64,000 nt of DNA from Amphiura filiformis. Lineage: Eukaryota; Echinodermata; Ophiuroidea; Amphilepidida; Amphiuridae. This document shows, piece after piece, positions 48,101 to 58,646 of this stretch (position 1 is the stretch's first letter; each line of letters begins with the position of its first letter). Position numbers and translations under genes: made by a program. The stretch is from positions 68,204,292 through 68,268,291 of the forward strand of contig NC_092628.1 in the NCBI RefSeq assembly GCF_039555335.1, in the 5' to 3' direction. The notes beneath the pieces are model-generated. The model saw only the letters and a list, made by a program, of their open reading frames with translations, did not search any database and was not told the DNA's origin.

Positions 48101-51100
48101 TCGTCCGGATGAGCAAATCACTGAATGGGCCTTTAATAGCCATATACATATTGAGGGTTTCAACGGTTCGGCATCGGGCATGTATAAAACTGTCAAAACT
48201 GACAAAATCATAGACAATATTACCCGTTGAATTTCTCAATTTATATGATATTTTGTTAAAAGTAAATAAAATAACCCTAGAATTACGAAGGAGGAGAGGG
48301 AGGTGGGGGTGTACCGACCCGCCGCGGTGCGCCCCCGGGGGTGCGCCGTCTAAAAGTTTTTAATACGTCATTAAAAATGCGCATCTTTACGCCCAAACGA
48401 CTTAAGCTAATCGTAGATCTTTGCGCTCATTTTAGTGATACATTTTTACCACAGAACCTTATCCGGGGTAGGACCGACCATCAAAAATGATCATAGAGGG
48501 GGAGGGGTGAGGCCCACAAGAGGTTTCTACAGTAAGATCCATGATTTTCATTTCGCTCTTGTAAAATTATTCCAAGAGAGATTGACTTTTTACTTGTTAG
48601 TTTGAAATAGTTATTTCCTTTTATATTTAAGAGAGAATTCGGTGAAAATCGCATGTTCATAGAATTTTTAGTTGAAAATCAATTTTTCCTATACTTTTGT
48701 ACATGACCAACATTGCCTGATTTTGCAAGAAGCGCTTACAATAAGACGGCATAGCGATACTATGTGGAGAATGTTTGTACTTATTTTGGCATCATTGGGT
48801 AGAGGAGATCCATAGCTATACATTGGTACCATATGTAACGGTGTATGAGTGACGTTTATAAATAATTGGGATTATGTTCTTGTTGTGATTAATGCAAATG
48901 AATAATTACATTCATTAAATCTTTTCTTCATTTGAACCTTTTAAACAATCTTATTAGGTAACGGTTTACGTCTGATCATTGATATCGAGGAGATTGAGTA
49001 CACCCCTACTAATGACCTTGACGCAGCAGGTTTAGATGCAGGTATCAAGGTCATGCTGCATCACCCTACAGAGCCACCTTACATCAAAGAATTGGGCTTT
49101 AGTACCGCCCCAGGAATGCATACTTTTGTCAAAATGAAGCATGAACAGGTAAAGATGCTGCAATATATATTGTTACTGCTTGTCAGAAATTATACCATGT
49201 ACCGTAGTAAACTTGCTTTCATTGAGTTAAGACGCAGTTTATTTTGCTCTGAGCTTGTCTTGTTTACTTCTGAGTTCAATTTGAACTTGCCTTCAGCAGT
49301 ATTCAGATTGTTTTATCGACAGTATGCTTCGACTATTATTTATAAATACGTATTTATAAATACGCACGTGACCAATGGGCACGACATGACCAAATCATCT
49401 TGCCATTGAAAACTCTTTAGATAAATATCATCAAATGTAAATATTAATTGAATAGCAAAATTATTACACATGGGGTGATTCCAAATTATGTTATCAAAAA
49501 CAACATTTTGAATTTTGCTGCACAGTAGTCTGGTGTTGTTTGCCGCCTTAACATTCGAATGTACAGGAACCACCCGCTATGTCTACAAGCTGTTAAGCTG
49601 TTATGGCAGCCCAGAGGTGGTCACGTGCGTATTTTTAAGTACGTATTAAATATAGTCGAAGCATACTGTTCAGTTTTTGACTTGTACTTATTTTTAAACT
49701 ACAGCATATAGTTTTCGCTGTTTGATTCTATATTTTGCTGTGTGTTCCTGAAGAAGAGCAGTTTATCTGCTCGAAACGTCGCGACGCGTCGGGTTTTTTT
49801 TTGTCTATTTGGTGTAGTTTGTCTGCTTAATATGTGCTCAGCGATTTTCATCACTTGTTCCAGTATAACTTCTGTGAGCTCTGGAGTTGGCAATTTTTGG
49901 CCATCAAACTTTGCCTGTTTTTGTGCCTACTTTGGTTGTTAGACTTATCGTGTCTGCTGTTCACATGTCCCTGTGAACATTTGTATTTCCATTGATCTCT
50001 GTTGTTTTTGAAGGTCTAACACTGTGAGCCTTGGAATTGGTAATATGTAGCTATCGAATTTGATCTACACCAGGCACAAAAAGAAACTCGTCAGTTATAT
50101 TCATCCTTGCTGTTCAATAACTTGATAATTTTGGATTATTCTGAAATATACATTTTGTTAATTGGACTTTTCTTTCTCCTTTCTCATTTGACACCATGTT
50201 CGTGAACATTGAGCAAGAATTGACCAAGATATGCGCCTCCAAACTCTCAAACCCCAAAATGAAAAGTTGCCATTTTAACGATTCAATTGTGCCTGTTACA
50301 CTGTGTGCTTTATTGATTGGCCCGTGGTGCTTGTGTGCAATACAACGATGCGTTCCCATTGAAAATCGTTGAAAATGCAAGTTTTGATTTTGGGGTTTGA
50401 GGCTTTGGAGGCGCATATCTTGGTCAATTCTTTTTCGTTTTTCACGACCAGGGTGTCAAATGAGAAAGCAAAGTCAATTAACAAAATGTATATTTCAGAA
50501 TAATCAAAATTATCAAGTTATTGAACAGCAAGGATGAATATAACTGACGAGTTTCTTTTTGTGCCTGGTGTACTCTATGCCTACATTTGTTATTTTTGTC
50601 CCCCTCTGCGTACCATCTAGTTTGTATTTTCTTTGTTTCCCCACGAAGTTGGTGTACCTTGTTCTTTTTCTTTCCAGTTGTTCGTATATTCAAGGTATTA
50701 TTTATTGATCCTTGATGTGTTTTGTGTCCTCGTCCGTTGGACTCACCATTACCCAATTTTTCATGTATGATCGGTGCAAAATTGAATTGTTTTGAAATTT
50801 GAATGTTCCTTCATATACTCAAATTTAACAGATGAAATCGTTTACTGTCTTTCTTACTGATCCGCACCTTTTAAACTGTGCCTATTGTATTAGAAATGGA
50901 AGTTTCTTTACATGCGAAAGAAAGACATTCAATTACGGAAAAAAAACTAGATAGTCTCAATTATTGTATGCTTTCCATTAGATATCCAGTCTTGGCCCTC
51001 CATATACGACATGTGAAACTGACGGTGACGCAGGAATGAAATATTACAGCCATTACTCACTTCAAGCTTGTCGAATTGAATGCGAAACAAATGTCATAGT

Positions 51101-54100
51101 TGAAGAGTGTGGTTGCAGGTTAGCAGAACAACCAGGAGACACTGAAATATGCAATCCAGAAAACACACATCTCTGTGCGCATCCATTACTAGGTAAGTTA
51201 TCTGTGGTCAAAGCCTGTAATACAGGTTAAGTGAACAGGTGACGTTACAACTGTAAAACACACATCATCATGTCGCACATCCACTGTTATTGTGGTCAAT
51301 GGTATATAGAGCTCATAACCTTGAGCAGACTTTGAGATTATGCAATCTAATAAGTACATCTCTGTGCAAAAATACTGCTAGGTGAGTTTATCTGAGGTCC
51401 ACTGAGAGTATTTGTATTAACAACCCCAATATACAGCGGTTTGGCTGGATGGCGATGCTAACCTACCAGATATCAACTGGACATCCAATCAGGTATAGTT
51501 GACCATAAATATCCGCGGGAACTCAATGAATCGTTTCTCAACCTGACCATAGTCATACTAAACAAACGATCAAGCAATCCAACTTAAATGCACTACAGAG
51601 TTGGGAACGCACTTGGCTCATGGAATTCTACCCATGTGAAGAATCACTAACAAGCGCAAACCAATCACCACACCTTACACATCCACGATGAAGCCTGGAG
51701 ACAGCTTCATCATCCAAATAGTTGGGTCTGCATGTGTATTCCAAACTCAATTTCAATGACCAAATCAATGCCTCCACGAAGAAAGCAAACTCAACCAGTG
51801 CCTTTCTAAGGCGCAATTTCCATCACTGTGGCAAAATAATCACAGAGGCTACATACATGACTTAGGTGAGACCACCAGTCGAATATGCTGGTGTGGCGTG
51901 GTGTGCCCACATATCAATGCAATATAAAGACGGTTGTTCAGGTTCAGCGCAGTAGTGTGCGCAAGTTATGTCACTGGAAAATATGACCAAAGGACAAGCG
52001 TAAGCTAGCGTAACCGGCCTACTGAAAGACCGCCAACACAGGAAGACAGACAATGCCAATTACGCAGAATGCCAATGGTGTATTGCTTCTGCTATAACCT
52101 GGTTGATATCAGATGTAAAGAGTACCTCACCGAAGCGAAAACCTGCACCAGAGGTCACAACTCCAGGTCCTGGACAGGTCACTGCAACTCATGGGCCATC
52201 ACTATACCAAGTATGAGCCCCGGGGCTACTGAACTAGAGGAGTGCAAAGAAGTGGTTTTCAGAAGGAAGACGAGTAGGAGAAGAAGAAGAAGAAATATGC
52301 AGAGTATGAGTCACACTGTCGGTGCACCTGGTCAGCCTGAGTTAGTAAATTGTAATGCACTCGGTGTTATTTTCTCTACCAGCCACGCCTACTATATCGG
52401 AAACACTGAAGTTTTGGTTCTCATCAGTTTTCTATGTCGAAATTCCAAACATAATTAAAAGTCATAACGTTTGGACATGTGGTGAGCCACCATTCCTGTA
52501 TACATGTATTTGCAATTATATATGAGCATTTGTGTTGAAATCACCATTTCTTAAAGTTTTCTTTAAAATGTGAGTTTTTTCTTCGTTTTCATGAACAATT
52601 AAGGCATAATTTTAGAAGCCCTGCATCTCACTTCCCTTAAATTATAAATTTGTTTATTTTCACAGTTGATGTAATAAAAGGTACATCAGGTCATGCAGAC
52701 TGCGCATGTCGCAACCCATGTGAGGTGATGCATTACCCATCCACTTTATCTTTGTCAAGATTACGACCAGCTTTCATCCAGAAAATGTTCCACAACACAG
52801 AACACAACATGACAGAGGAATACATCGCGTATGTAAATGAGATTTGATTATCAACCCATTTATACAGCACCCCAAGTGAGGATGTATCCGAAATAATGTC
52901 AAATAATATTTACAGCCCACTATGTTGAACCTTCACTGTGTATGAATGTCAAAGGCACACTATGTCGAAGGTCCGCTATGTCTAATGTGAAATAGGGTTC
53001 GCTATGTCGAAGGTCCGCTGTGAAAAAATTGTGCAAGTAAAAGGCGCCCTCTTTGGCAATTAGAAAATACTGTTGTGACATGATGCTTTACATCAACATC
53101 AAAGGCATAGACTTAGCTCTCGAATGCCGTTTGTTCTGTTCAATTTGATTGTTCTAATGTCGAGATATGTTTAGCTAACAACGAAAAGGTAAAATCACAA
53201 TTGTGCCACTTTTACTAGGGAAGAGGGCTGTAAATGGTAGCATCAAGTTTATCAAGAGTTCCTTCGTGAAATCAAAAGAATGCATCGAATTACAAAACAA
53301 TACAAAATTGGTTTTTTTTTCTGTTTTATCATGGTACAGGTATAATGATTCTCTTTTCCCACTTAAAACAGATTAAATACATATTTCATATTCTGCTGTA
53401 AAATTAAATACATGCACTATGTCAACGACTTTATCATGGTAAATACTGTTCCCTTTGTCATTCAAGACATGTTAAAAGACAGACAACTACCGTAAAACCT
53501 CGTATACAAGCATAGAAAGTGCTTCTGATAAAAATTAAATTAATCCATTATGGAGTTTAAGCAAATAAATTACAGATCCAAGCATAATTATACAAACAAG
53601 TACTTTAGTATTATTGTAAGACCAATCTATTTTATTGGCATATTTACGCATGTATCGTATTAATTTAGCTTTCATCTAAAAACACTATTATATGCTTGTA
53701 GACGAGGTTTTAAGGTATTGCACACTCTGTTGTAAAATTAAAATCATGTCAATAAAATATTGCCCATCATAATTATAATTATGTTTGAAATTTTACACTA
53801 AAGATTTAAAATTCATTGATGATTTTCATCAAATCATAAGCACATTTCCAAGCGTACAGCAGCTGAATCCGAGATTGCTGCTTGAAATCAAGAGTTTAGT
53901 CCATTTTACAGTCTGGTCTTTAACATTAGTGTTCGTGTACATGGGTCACTCAGAGCCCCCTTCCTTTAATTCTTCTGCGTGACCGTCACTTGTAGCAATG
54001 CATCTTGCTGCATGCACTCGTCTTCAATACAATTATACTAAGCAATTGTTACGTAATCATTTCTAATTCTACAAATGAATGTTCTTTTATTAACTGTAAT

Positions 54101-55734
54101 GTACAGGTATTTGGATATAACATTCTATTCAATTTCCTAAAAAGTGGCACAAAAAGGTTTTTATACATTTGTGTTTAATGTAGCAGATCACTGGATTACC
54201 GGTATTTGAAAGCTACGACTGCTCCCTTGACGTTGATGTAAGCATAATGTCACAACAGCATATTCTAAATGCCAAAGATGGCGCTTTCCACTTGCACAAT
54301 ATTTTTTAGACAGGCTGTAAATAAGGTTGCTAGGTCAAAGGCCCTCTAAGTCGTATATGAAATAAGGCTCGCTATGTCAAAGGCCCTAGGTTCGATATGG
54401 CGAATATAAATAAGGCTCGCTATGTCGAATAATATCACTAACCCTAACTTTAACCTTAAACCGTAATACCATAACCCTAATCCTTACCGTTGCCCTAACC
54501 CAATCTAACCCATTTCATATGACATCGCGAACTTTATTTCATATCCAAAACATAACAAACCTAATTTCATATTCGACAGAGCGGCATATCAGGCCTTCGA
54601 TATAGCAATCCATATTCAAATTTGAAATAGCGAACCTTTGGCATGGCTAACCTTATTCACTACATTCAACATAGCAAACCTTATTTGTTCGAAATAGCGA
54701 ACCTTATTTCATATTCGTCATAATCATGATAAGAATATGCGTGTTAATGTGACAACATTATACAGCACAGAGTATGTATAATATTTTCATACCACAAACA
54801 AAGGTATTTTGTCTTTTTTCAGGAAGAATATTGCCGTGATATCCGTATACTACCAAGCACTCAACTACGAAACCATTGAGCAGCGACCGGAAATGGATTT
54901 TTTGTCTCTGTTAGGTAAGAATGGTTTCAAAGTACTTTAGACATCGATTTAATTGTGACAATTGACTCTTTTACTTTTAGACATAGAAATGCCGGTAAAA
55001 GACAGAATATTTTGCACGCTCACGATTTGCCGTAGGAGTGATGATGTGTGTGACGTTGTAACGCAGGGCGATATATTAAAAGTATTAAAAAATTATATTC
55101 ATCTATTGCTATGGTAGTTGCATCACTTCTATGGCGAATTATGTTACCATGCAAGAGGACAATGGCTGTTTTGACCCAATTGACCTTATGAGCTTTTGAC
55201 GTCTTTGCCACGTAACACGTCATAGCTATACAAGCTTATACATCACATCAGACATGCAAACTGTTCTTTTTCTGAATCCCTGAAGCTAGAGGAACCATTT
55301 TAGCAACATTAATATTGTAACCTTTGTACAAATCGATAATCGTTACAGTTAGATAATGATCATGATGATCTATATCTCAAAAATACTCACAAAATTGCAA
55401 TATTTTTTAATCATTTGCAAGTTTTGTATAAAGTAAGCAATCATAAGCAAAGTTAACATATTATAATTTCGTTACAGCAACCATTGGCGGACATCTGGGG
55501 CTTTTTCTCGGTGCAAGCCTTCTTAGTTTTATTCAAATCGTGGAATATCTGTCAGACGAGACTCTATTGTGTCTTGGATGTATGAAGAAGAAAGAAAGAT
55601 CCACATCTAATGGTAGAAGACCATATAATGATCAACAGCTGATGGCGGTACAAAACGGCGGGAAATCGGAGAGCAATAATGGTTTCGGAGTGTCTGTCAT
55701 ATCGGGCACTCCTACACACAATCATAATATGTGA
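35817..55734 (+). CDS. Acid-sensing ion channel (DEG/ENaC family)
   Basis: Eight exons: 35817-36135, 42298-42464, 46939-47068, 48958-49148, 50982-51192, 52666-52828, 54823-54914, 55478-55734. They total 1530 nt, encoding 509 residues, the usual ASIC length. The family forms trimeric, amiloride-sensitive Na+ channels in the plasma membrane. Seen: the HG gating motif (H19-G20), TM1 about 34-58, an HH pair (63-64) just after TM1, FPAVTVCN (78-85), GNCYTFN (183-189), LGFSTAPGMHTFV, a Cys-rich thumb with ACRIECET and ECGCR, CACRNPCEV, NYETIEQ, TM2 about 426-450 and the GAS selectivity filter (436-438). The HH pair sits where proton-gated ASICs carry the two histidines needed for acid gating, so proton sensitivity is inferred. 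The C-tail is basic. Introns hold many mobile elements. A possible AATAAA lies at 56343. An upstream in-frame ATG (35748) exists, but ASIC N-termini fit 35817. Confidence 0.95.
36414..37779. mobile_element. TA-flanked inverted-repeat element, 1.37 kb (ASIC intron 1)
   Basis: The left terminus is CGAGGGTCGGTCAGTATGCA and the right is its inverse. Complementarity extends about 190 bp inward (TGATCACATAAA..GTACCTTTGTCTTTCAAA, ACTTGATTA..TAA). TA on both sides fits a Tc1/mariner-type target duplication. No transposase frame in the interior. Confidence 0.82.
37810..38457. mobile_element. GGGCTATTCCAGA MITE with a nested LINE end
   Basis: The left end GGGCTATTCCAGA (37810-37822) is inverted at 38445-38457. 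Its interior is occupied by the LINE 3' end at 37879-38402, so the LINE inserted into the MITE (or was carried within it). Confidence 0.65.
37879..38402 (+). pseudogene. Non-LTR retrotransposon 3' end
   Basis: A short open frame to the stop at 38158 reads DHSIRATGPTFWNSINKKVK and KSVKYFRNQLKRNM, the typical C-terminus of a LINE ORF2. It is followed by a 240-bp 3' UTR and the tail AAATAAATAAATTTGATTTG with a repeated TTTGA. Heavily 5'-truncated. Confidence 0.75.
38827..40079. mobile_element. 1.25 kb dispersed element, copy B (ASIC intron 1)
   Basis: Same orientation and order as 28025-29357, from GGGTGCGGCATGCCGCACCC to CCTATTCCTTTTAAAGGAAT. Lacks the 93-bp duplication and a few short segments. 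Contains the hairpin at 39854-39986. Confidence 0.85.
40080..42297. other. 3' part of ASIC intron 1
   Basis: No coding sequence. Contains a (TTTG)n tract at about 40705-40730 and the fold-back element at 41653-41909. Confidence 0.5.
41653..41909. mobile_element. Small fold-back element with (AATAC)n
   Basis: ATGTGATGCGATCAAGCAAA (41653) is inverted at about 41887-41909 (TTTTGCTTGATTGCATCACA). The interior carries an AATAC microsatellite of about six units (41815-41846). Confidence 0.65.
42298..42464 (+). CDS. ASIC exon 2
   Basis: Residues 107-162, the finger/palm region ending in QLRTGHQLEDMVIE, the stretch that precedes the conserved first Cys of the family. Acceptor CTGCGTTTAG, donor CGAG/GTAAGA, phase 1-in and 0-out. 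Confidence 0.93.
42597..42640. repeat. (GGT)n microsatellite
   Basis: GATGGTGGTGGTGGTGGTGG followed by GGGTGGGGGCGG, in ASIC intron 2. The poly-Pro frame on the minus strand is an artefact. Confidence 0.8.
42785..43144. mobile_element. TTAA-flanked palindromic MITE, copy B (ASIC intron 2)
   Basis: Same ends and length (360 against 362 bp) as 14923-15284, with TTAA on both sides (42781-42784, 43145-43148). Confidence 0.88.
43151..45429. repeat. Inverted arms flanking a CAATTRTGRCAATT array
   Basis: ATGGTCGCCAAATGATTTAA..TTTCTGCATGGTATCAAGAA (43151-43210) has its inverse at 45379-45429. Between them, about 43540-45260 is dense in CAATTGTGGCAATTATGGCA and inverse units, with larger internal copies (the segments at 44238-44370 and 44688-44820 are near identical). 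Peptides from the arms share MVAKWF..GIRKMVTEE, so the arms may be remains of a coding element; I cannot identify it. Confidence 0.6.
45943..45971. repeat. Perfect 29-nt hairpin
   Basis: Arms ACATAGATCAGTAT and ATACTGATCTATGT with a single-base loop, in ASIC intron 2. Confidence 0.85.
46939..47068 (+). CDS. ASIC exon 3
   Basis: Residues 163-205: CDWKEEPCEHKDF, then YGNCYTFN, the family hallmark. Acceptor TTATTTGTAG, donor CGCTA/GTGAGT. An NSS glycosylation site lies near the end. Confidence 0.94.
47230..47375. repeat. Small inverted repeat in ASIC intron 3
   Basis: TCTAAGTGGAATTTAGTTCC near 47232 and its inverse GGACTAAATTCCACTTAGA near 47355 bracket about 100 bp. Confidence 0.6.
48958..49148 (+). 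CDS. ASIC exon 4
   Basis: Residues 206-269: GLRLIIDIEE, AGIKVMLHHPTEPPYI, LGFSTAPGMHTFV, all conserved palm elements. Acceptor ATCTTATTAG, donor ACAG/GTAAAG. Confidence 0.95.
49321..49667. mobile_element. Fold-back element of about 347 bp (ASIC intron 4)
   Basis: AGTATGCTTCGACTATTATT on the left, inverted at 49650-49667. Complementarity includes AATACG and GCACGTGACCA. Confidence 0.75.
50066..50572. mobile_element. Long-arm fold-back element, 507 bp (ASIC intron 4)
   Basis: Starts TACACCAGGCACAAAAAGAA and ends with its inverse. The arms run about 190 bp (ATTCATCCTTGCTGTTCAAT, ATTGACCAAGATATGCGCCT) to a short centre near 50310. No protein-coding content. Confidence 0.88.
50982..51192 (+). 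CDS. ASIC exon 5
   Basis: Residues 270-339, the thumb domain with six cysteines: YTTCETD, YSLQACRIECETN, EECGCR, EICNPE, HLCAHP. Acceptor TTTCCATTAG, donor ACTAG/GTAAGT. Confidence 0.95.
51420..52340 (+). pseudogene. Decayed non-LTR retrotransposon (ASIC intron 5)
   Basis: Peptide traces in order: WLDGDANLPDINW (endonuclease-like); then LQSWERTWLMEFYP, GLHVYSKLNFNDQINASTKK and ANSTSAFLRRNFHHCGK; EATYMT, RPPVEYAGVAW; and YNLVDIRCKEYLTEA, TRGHNSRSWTGHC. Multiple stops and frameshifts; the palm with its YADD box is deleted. Same sense as the host gene. Confidence 0.8.
52666..52828 (+). CDS. ASIC exon 6
   Basis: Residues 340-393: DCACRNPCEVMHYPSTLSLS, the conserved CxCxxPC segment, followed by the wrist-proximal region. 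Acceptor TTTTCACAG, donor ATCGC/GTATGT. Confidence 0.94.
52920..53035. repeat. CGCTATGTCGAAGGTC repeats, short array
   Basis: Three to four imperfect copies of CACTATGTCGAAGGTCCGCT. The same motif makes up the larger structure at 54320-54720. Confidence 0.7.
53490..53715. mobile_element. Mariner-type MITE, 226 bp (ASIC intron 6)
   Basis: Ends CCGTAAAACCTCGTATACAA and the inverse TTGTAGACGAGGTTTTAAGG, flanked by TA on both sides. Confidence 0.82.
54320..54720. repeat. Inverted GCTATGTCGAA array around a degenerate CCCTAA tract
   Basis: Copies of AATAAGGCTCGCTATGTC on the left (54345-54430) face inverted copies GCGAACCTTATTTCATATTC on the right (54520-54710). The centre (54437-54512) is a degenerate CCCTAA-type tract. 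The layout recalls 32988-33720. Confidence 0.7.
54823..54914 (+). CDS. ASIC exon 7
   Basis: Residues 394-424: KNIAVISVYYQALNYETIEQ, the last extracellular strand before TM2. Acceptor TTTTTTCAG, donor GTTAG/GTAAGA. Confidence 0.94.
55478..55734 (+). CDS. ASIC exon 8 (TM2 and C-tail)
   Basis: Residues 425-509: TIGGHLGLFLGASLLSF, with the GAS filter, then IQIVEYLSD, a Cys pair and a basic tail CMKKKERSTSNGRR, ending HNHNM and TGA. Acceptor TTCGTTACAG. Confidence 0.95.
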
Positions 55735-57555
55735 TTATGGTATAAAGACTTCGACGATTTTGTGTCACAATATATAAAAGAAAACGCAAATTATTGAATA
55801 TGCCAGGAGGAAAGACACCGAGGCACTTCAATATATGTCATATGATCAGAAGCGCCATTTAGGGGACGAATCTCTAGCATTTATTCTGTTACCAATGACC
55901 CCTTCGAAATGAAATCAGATTGGCGCCCTTTTTAAGTTTTGTGTCACTATACCTACCAAATTACTGTTAACCTTTGACGAGCGCATATCACATACTACCA
56001 TGATTTTGCAAAGTTGGAGCTAACAACGCTTACGGCACAAATTGGCGGCGGAACCGGGGGCAGAGGAGTAGGGGCCTGTGGACCCCACTTTTGTGACTGG
56101 GTGACCTGGCCCCCACGTTAATCAAACCCATAATGTGCTGTGTGTCGGATGTCTTGGTGAACATAATCAATTTTCTATTCTAGACCCTGAAAGAAAGTGT
56201 AAAAATGTTGCACCAAATGGCTTCAATTGGACCTTCATTTTGCAAAATTTTCCAACCCCCCTCTGTATGGATAAGTAAACACCCCTTTTTGCTTCTGCTT
56301 TGGACACCCAGCACTATATGTTTAAAGTAATCATTATACAATAATAAAACTTGTCCACGAATGGCTTCAATTTGGGCCTTCATTTGCCCATTTTCGGATT
56401 TTCAAACGAAAACTGTACACAATAATAGTGCCAAAATGGTCCACCAAATGGCTTCAACTGGGCCTACAGTTGGCAAAAGTTCTCACTTCTCAGGGAAGCA
56501 CATCCCCTCAGACACCCCTGCCCCGCGCAAGTGGCCATTAGGCAACAAAAAAAAAACCCTGTTCTACGGGCGCCCGTAGAACAGGGTTTTTTTGTGTCCG
56601 GGCGGACGGACCTTTCAAGTAGGACCGGTCGGTCGGGCATTTTTTCTGGAGGCTAAAATTTCACCTAAGAGATTTTTTGCAAATATATTTTCTGAACATC
56701 AGCTGAAATTAATAAATTTTGGCCCCAAAACGACTGATTTTACAAGATAAATTTTTTAGCAACAAAAGAAATTTTTTCCAAAACGCAAATTTTGGGTCAT
56801 TCGGGCCCGTAGAACAGGTTTTTTTACATTTTCTACATCCGTCATTGACTGGCCCCCACTTTTTTTTCAAAATCGTTCCGCCGCCGCTGTTGAGGACTAT
56901 ATCAAGGCCCTTAATCTGAGCTACCGTGATCATGGAGATGTTGCAAAGTCTGACCTAACATCGCTTACGGCACGAAGTTCATTCATCAATTTCCACTTGC
57001 TTCAGCAGCCAATCAGAGACAAGTGCTTTTCAACGCAGTAAATACGCGATGTACATTTAAAATACGCTCTCGTCAAGAGTTTACAAAGATTATATTTCAT
57101 GTGCTCGTTGGCGCATGACACAATAATAGAGAAGTTGCACTATAAATACGTAGCATGTATTTATAGCAATTTGTGTGTTTGTATCAAAACTGAGACATTT
57201 GCACATTGAAATCCATAGTCAAGCGATCTCGCTGTTTGCTATGTTACAATACTGCGCGATTGGACCCATGCAAATGTACATGGAAAATGAATATTTAACA
57301 AGATTGTCAACCCTCTGTTTGAATTCAAAAGGTCAAATTATACATTTGCTGATCTTCTTGTCCCTTTGTTCATGTGCTCCAAAGATTGCTTACTTATGAA
57401 ATTTACTCCTACTTATGGAACATCTAATTTACATTTCATCAATAAATATAGTAACCGAATCCTAAGGCAGTGGATGTGCAAGGGGTCTGTGGTGGTTAGA
57501 AACCCATCTTGAAGGTCCTCTGTAGCACAGTGTAAAGCTCCTATGTAATTCAGAC
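55735..57555. other. 3' flank of the ASIC gene, no further gene
   Basis: Contains three degenerate copies of CCAAATGGCTTCAATTGGAC (about 56213, 56360, 56443), and GTAGAACAGG.TTTTTT again at 56812. No coding sequence recognised. Confidence 0.5.
56550..56593. repeat. Perfect 44-nt palindrome without loop
   Basis: AAAAAAACCCTGTTCTACGG continues to a centre GGGC/GCCC at 56571/56572 and is mirrored exactly. A G/C-rich stem ending in a T run is formally terminator-like, but this is animal DNA, so no such role is claimed. Confidence 0.9.
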
Positions 57556-57800
57556 TAATACAAGGAATATATTCATCTGATTGGTTCACCAGCCCATCTC
57601 CACCAAGAGATCTCTCTGGACAAAAAGTATCTGGAGCATTCCATACCAGTGGATCATGATGAACGGCCCAAATGTTGGACATAATGATTGCATTCTTTGG
57701 AATGTTGTAACCGTTCAAAGTCGTGTCTTCGGCTCCGCAGTGTGACAATGCGCTGAACTTCCACCAGAGTAGCCGCAGTGTAAGGCAAATGTTCCTTATT
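57556..57800 (-). pseudogene. Cytochrome P450 fragment (CYP2-like)
   Basis: Two adjacent frames on the minus strand. The first (57800 down to about 57748) reads EHLPYTAATLVEVQRIV and carries the K-helix ExxR motif as EVQR. After a frameshift the second reads EDTTLNGYNIPKNAIIMSNI, then WAVHHDPLVWNAPDTFCPER and EYIPCIS. The meander residues of PERF are altered to PERS. The haem-binding Cys segment and all upstream P450 sequence are absent. Some residues between the parts are missing relative to family members. It looks like an isolated broken exon of a CYP2-clan gene. No neighbouring P450 exons were seen. Confidence 0.75.
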
Positions 57801-57956
57801 GGACAGCGGATAGTTATTATAACATGTATAATACACCTAGCTGCTATACCCTATGTTGTATATTTCTTTCTCTGTAGTAGATGCAAGGTTCAAATACATG
57901 CAAGATTAAACAAGCCAGTGTTACCATGGTTAATCTGTATTACGTCTGAGTACAAT

Positions 57957-58646
57957 CCCAGCAAACACAAAAACGTTTTTAAAACATTTCAAATAAGTTA
58001 TGTTTTGGGGTTTGGTTTAGGTAAAAACGTTTTAATAACATTAAAATGTCGGGTTATATGAAGGTCATGAAATCGTTTTAAAACGTTTTGTATGAAAACA
58101 CACTACAACAATATTTTAAAAATGTTTTCGAAATGTCATTGTAAACTATTTTTGCAAACATTTTTGGCCAAATATTTTGTCAACACTTAAATAACATTAT
58201 GTTAAAATATTTGCACCAAGCAAACACACAAATGTTCTTAAAATGTTTTTTACAAAACGTTTTAATAACATTTAAATGTCGGGTTATATAAAGGTCGTGA
58301 AAACATTTTAAAAACGTTATTGTAAATATTTTGGGCAAACATTTTTGCAAAATATTTTTCAACCCCAAAATAACATTCTGTTTAGAATGATTTGTACCAA
58401 GTTTTCAAAAATGTTTTTGGAATGCTATTAAAACGTTTTTATACCCTTTATATAACCCAACATTTAAATGTTTTCTGTAAAACATTTGTGTTTGCTGTGC
58501 AGTAATTACCAACAAATGTTATTTAATGTTATGAAAACGTTTTATACCATTAATGTACTCTTTATATAACCCGACATTTAAACGTTTTCTGACAACCTTT
58601 ATTAACCTTTTGCGAATGACGTCGAAAACGTTTTGTGTTTGCTGGG
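57957..58646. mobile_element. CCCAGCAAACAC-type MITE, intact 690 bp copy
   Basis: Starts CCCAGCAAACACAAAAACG and ends CGTTTTGTGTTTGCTGGG. The interior repeats AAAACGTTTTAATAACATTT and ATGTCGGGTTATATAAAGG in both orientations, so the element is internally repetitive. Relatives are at 6620, 8152 and 33819. Confidence 0.9.

Noticed and set aside
56550-56593. Rho-independent terminator
   Set aside because: It has the shape of one but this is animal nuclear DNA, so the bacterial interpretation does not apply.
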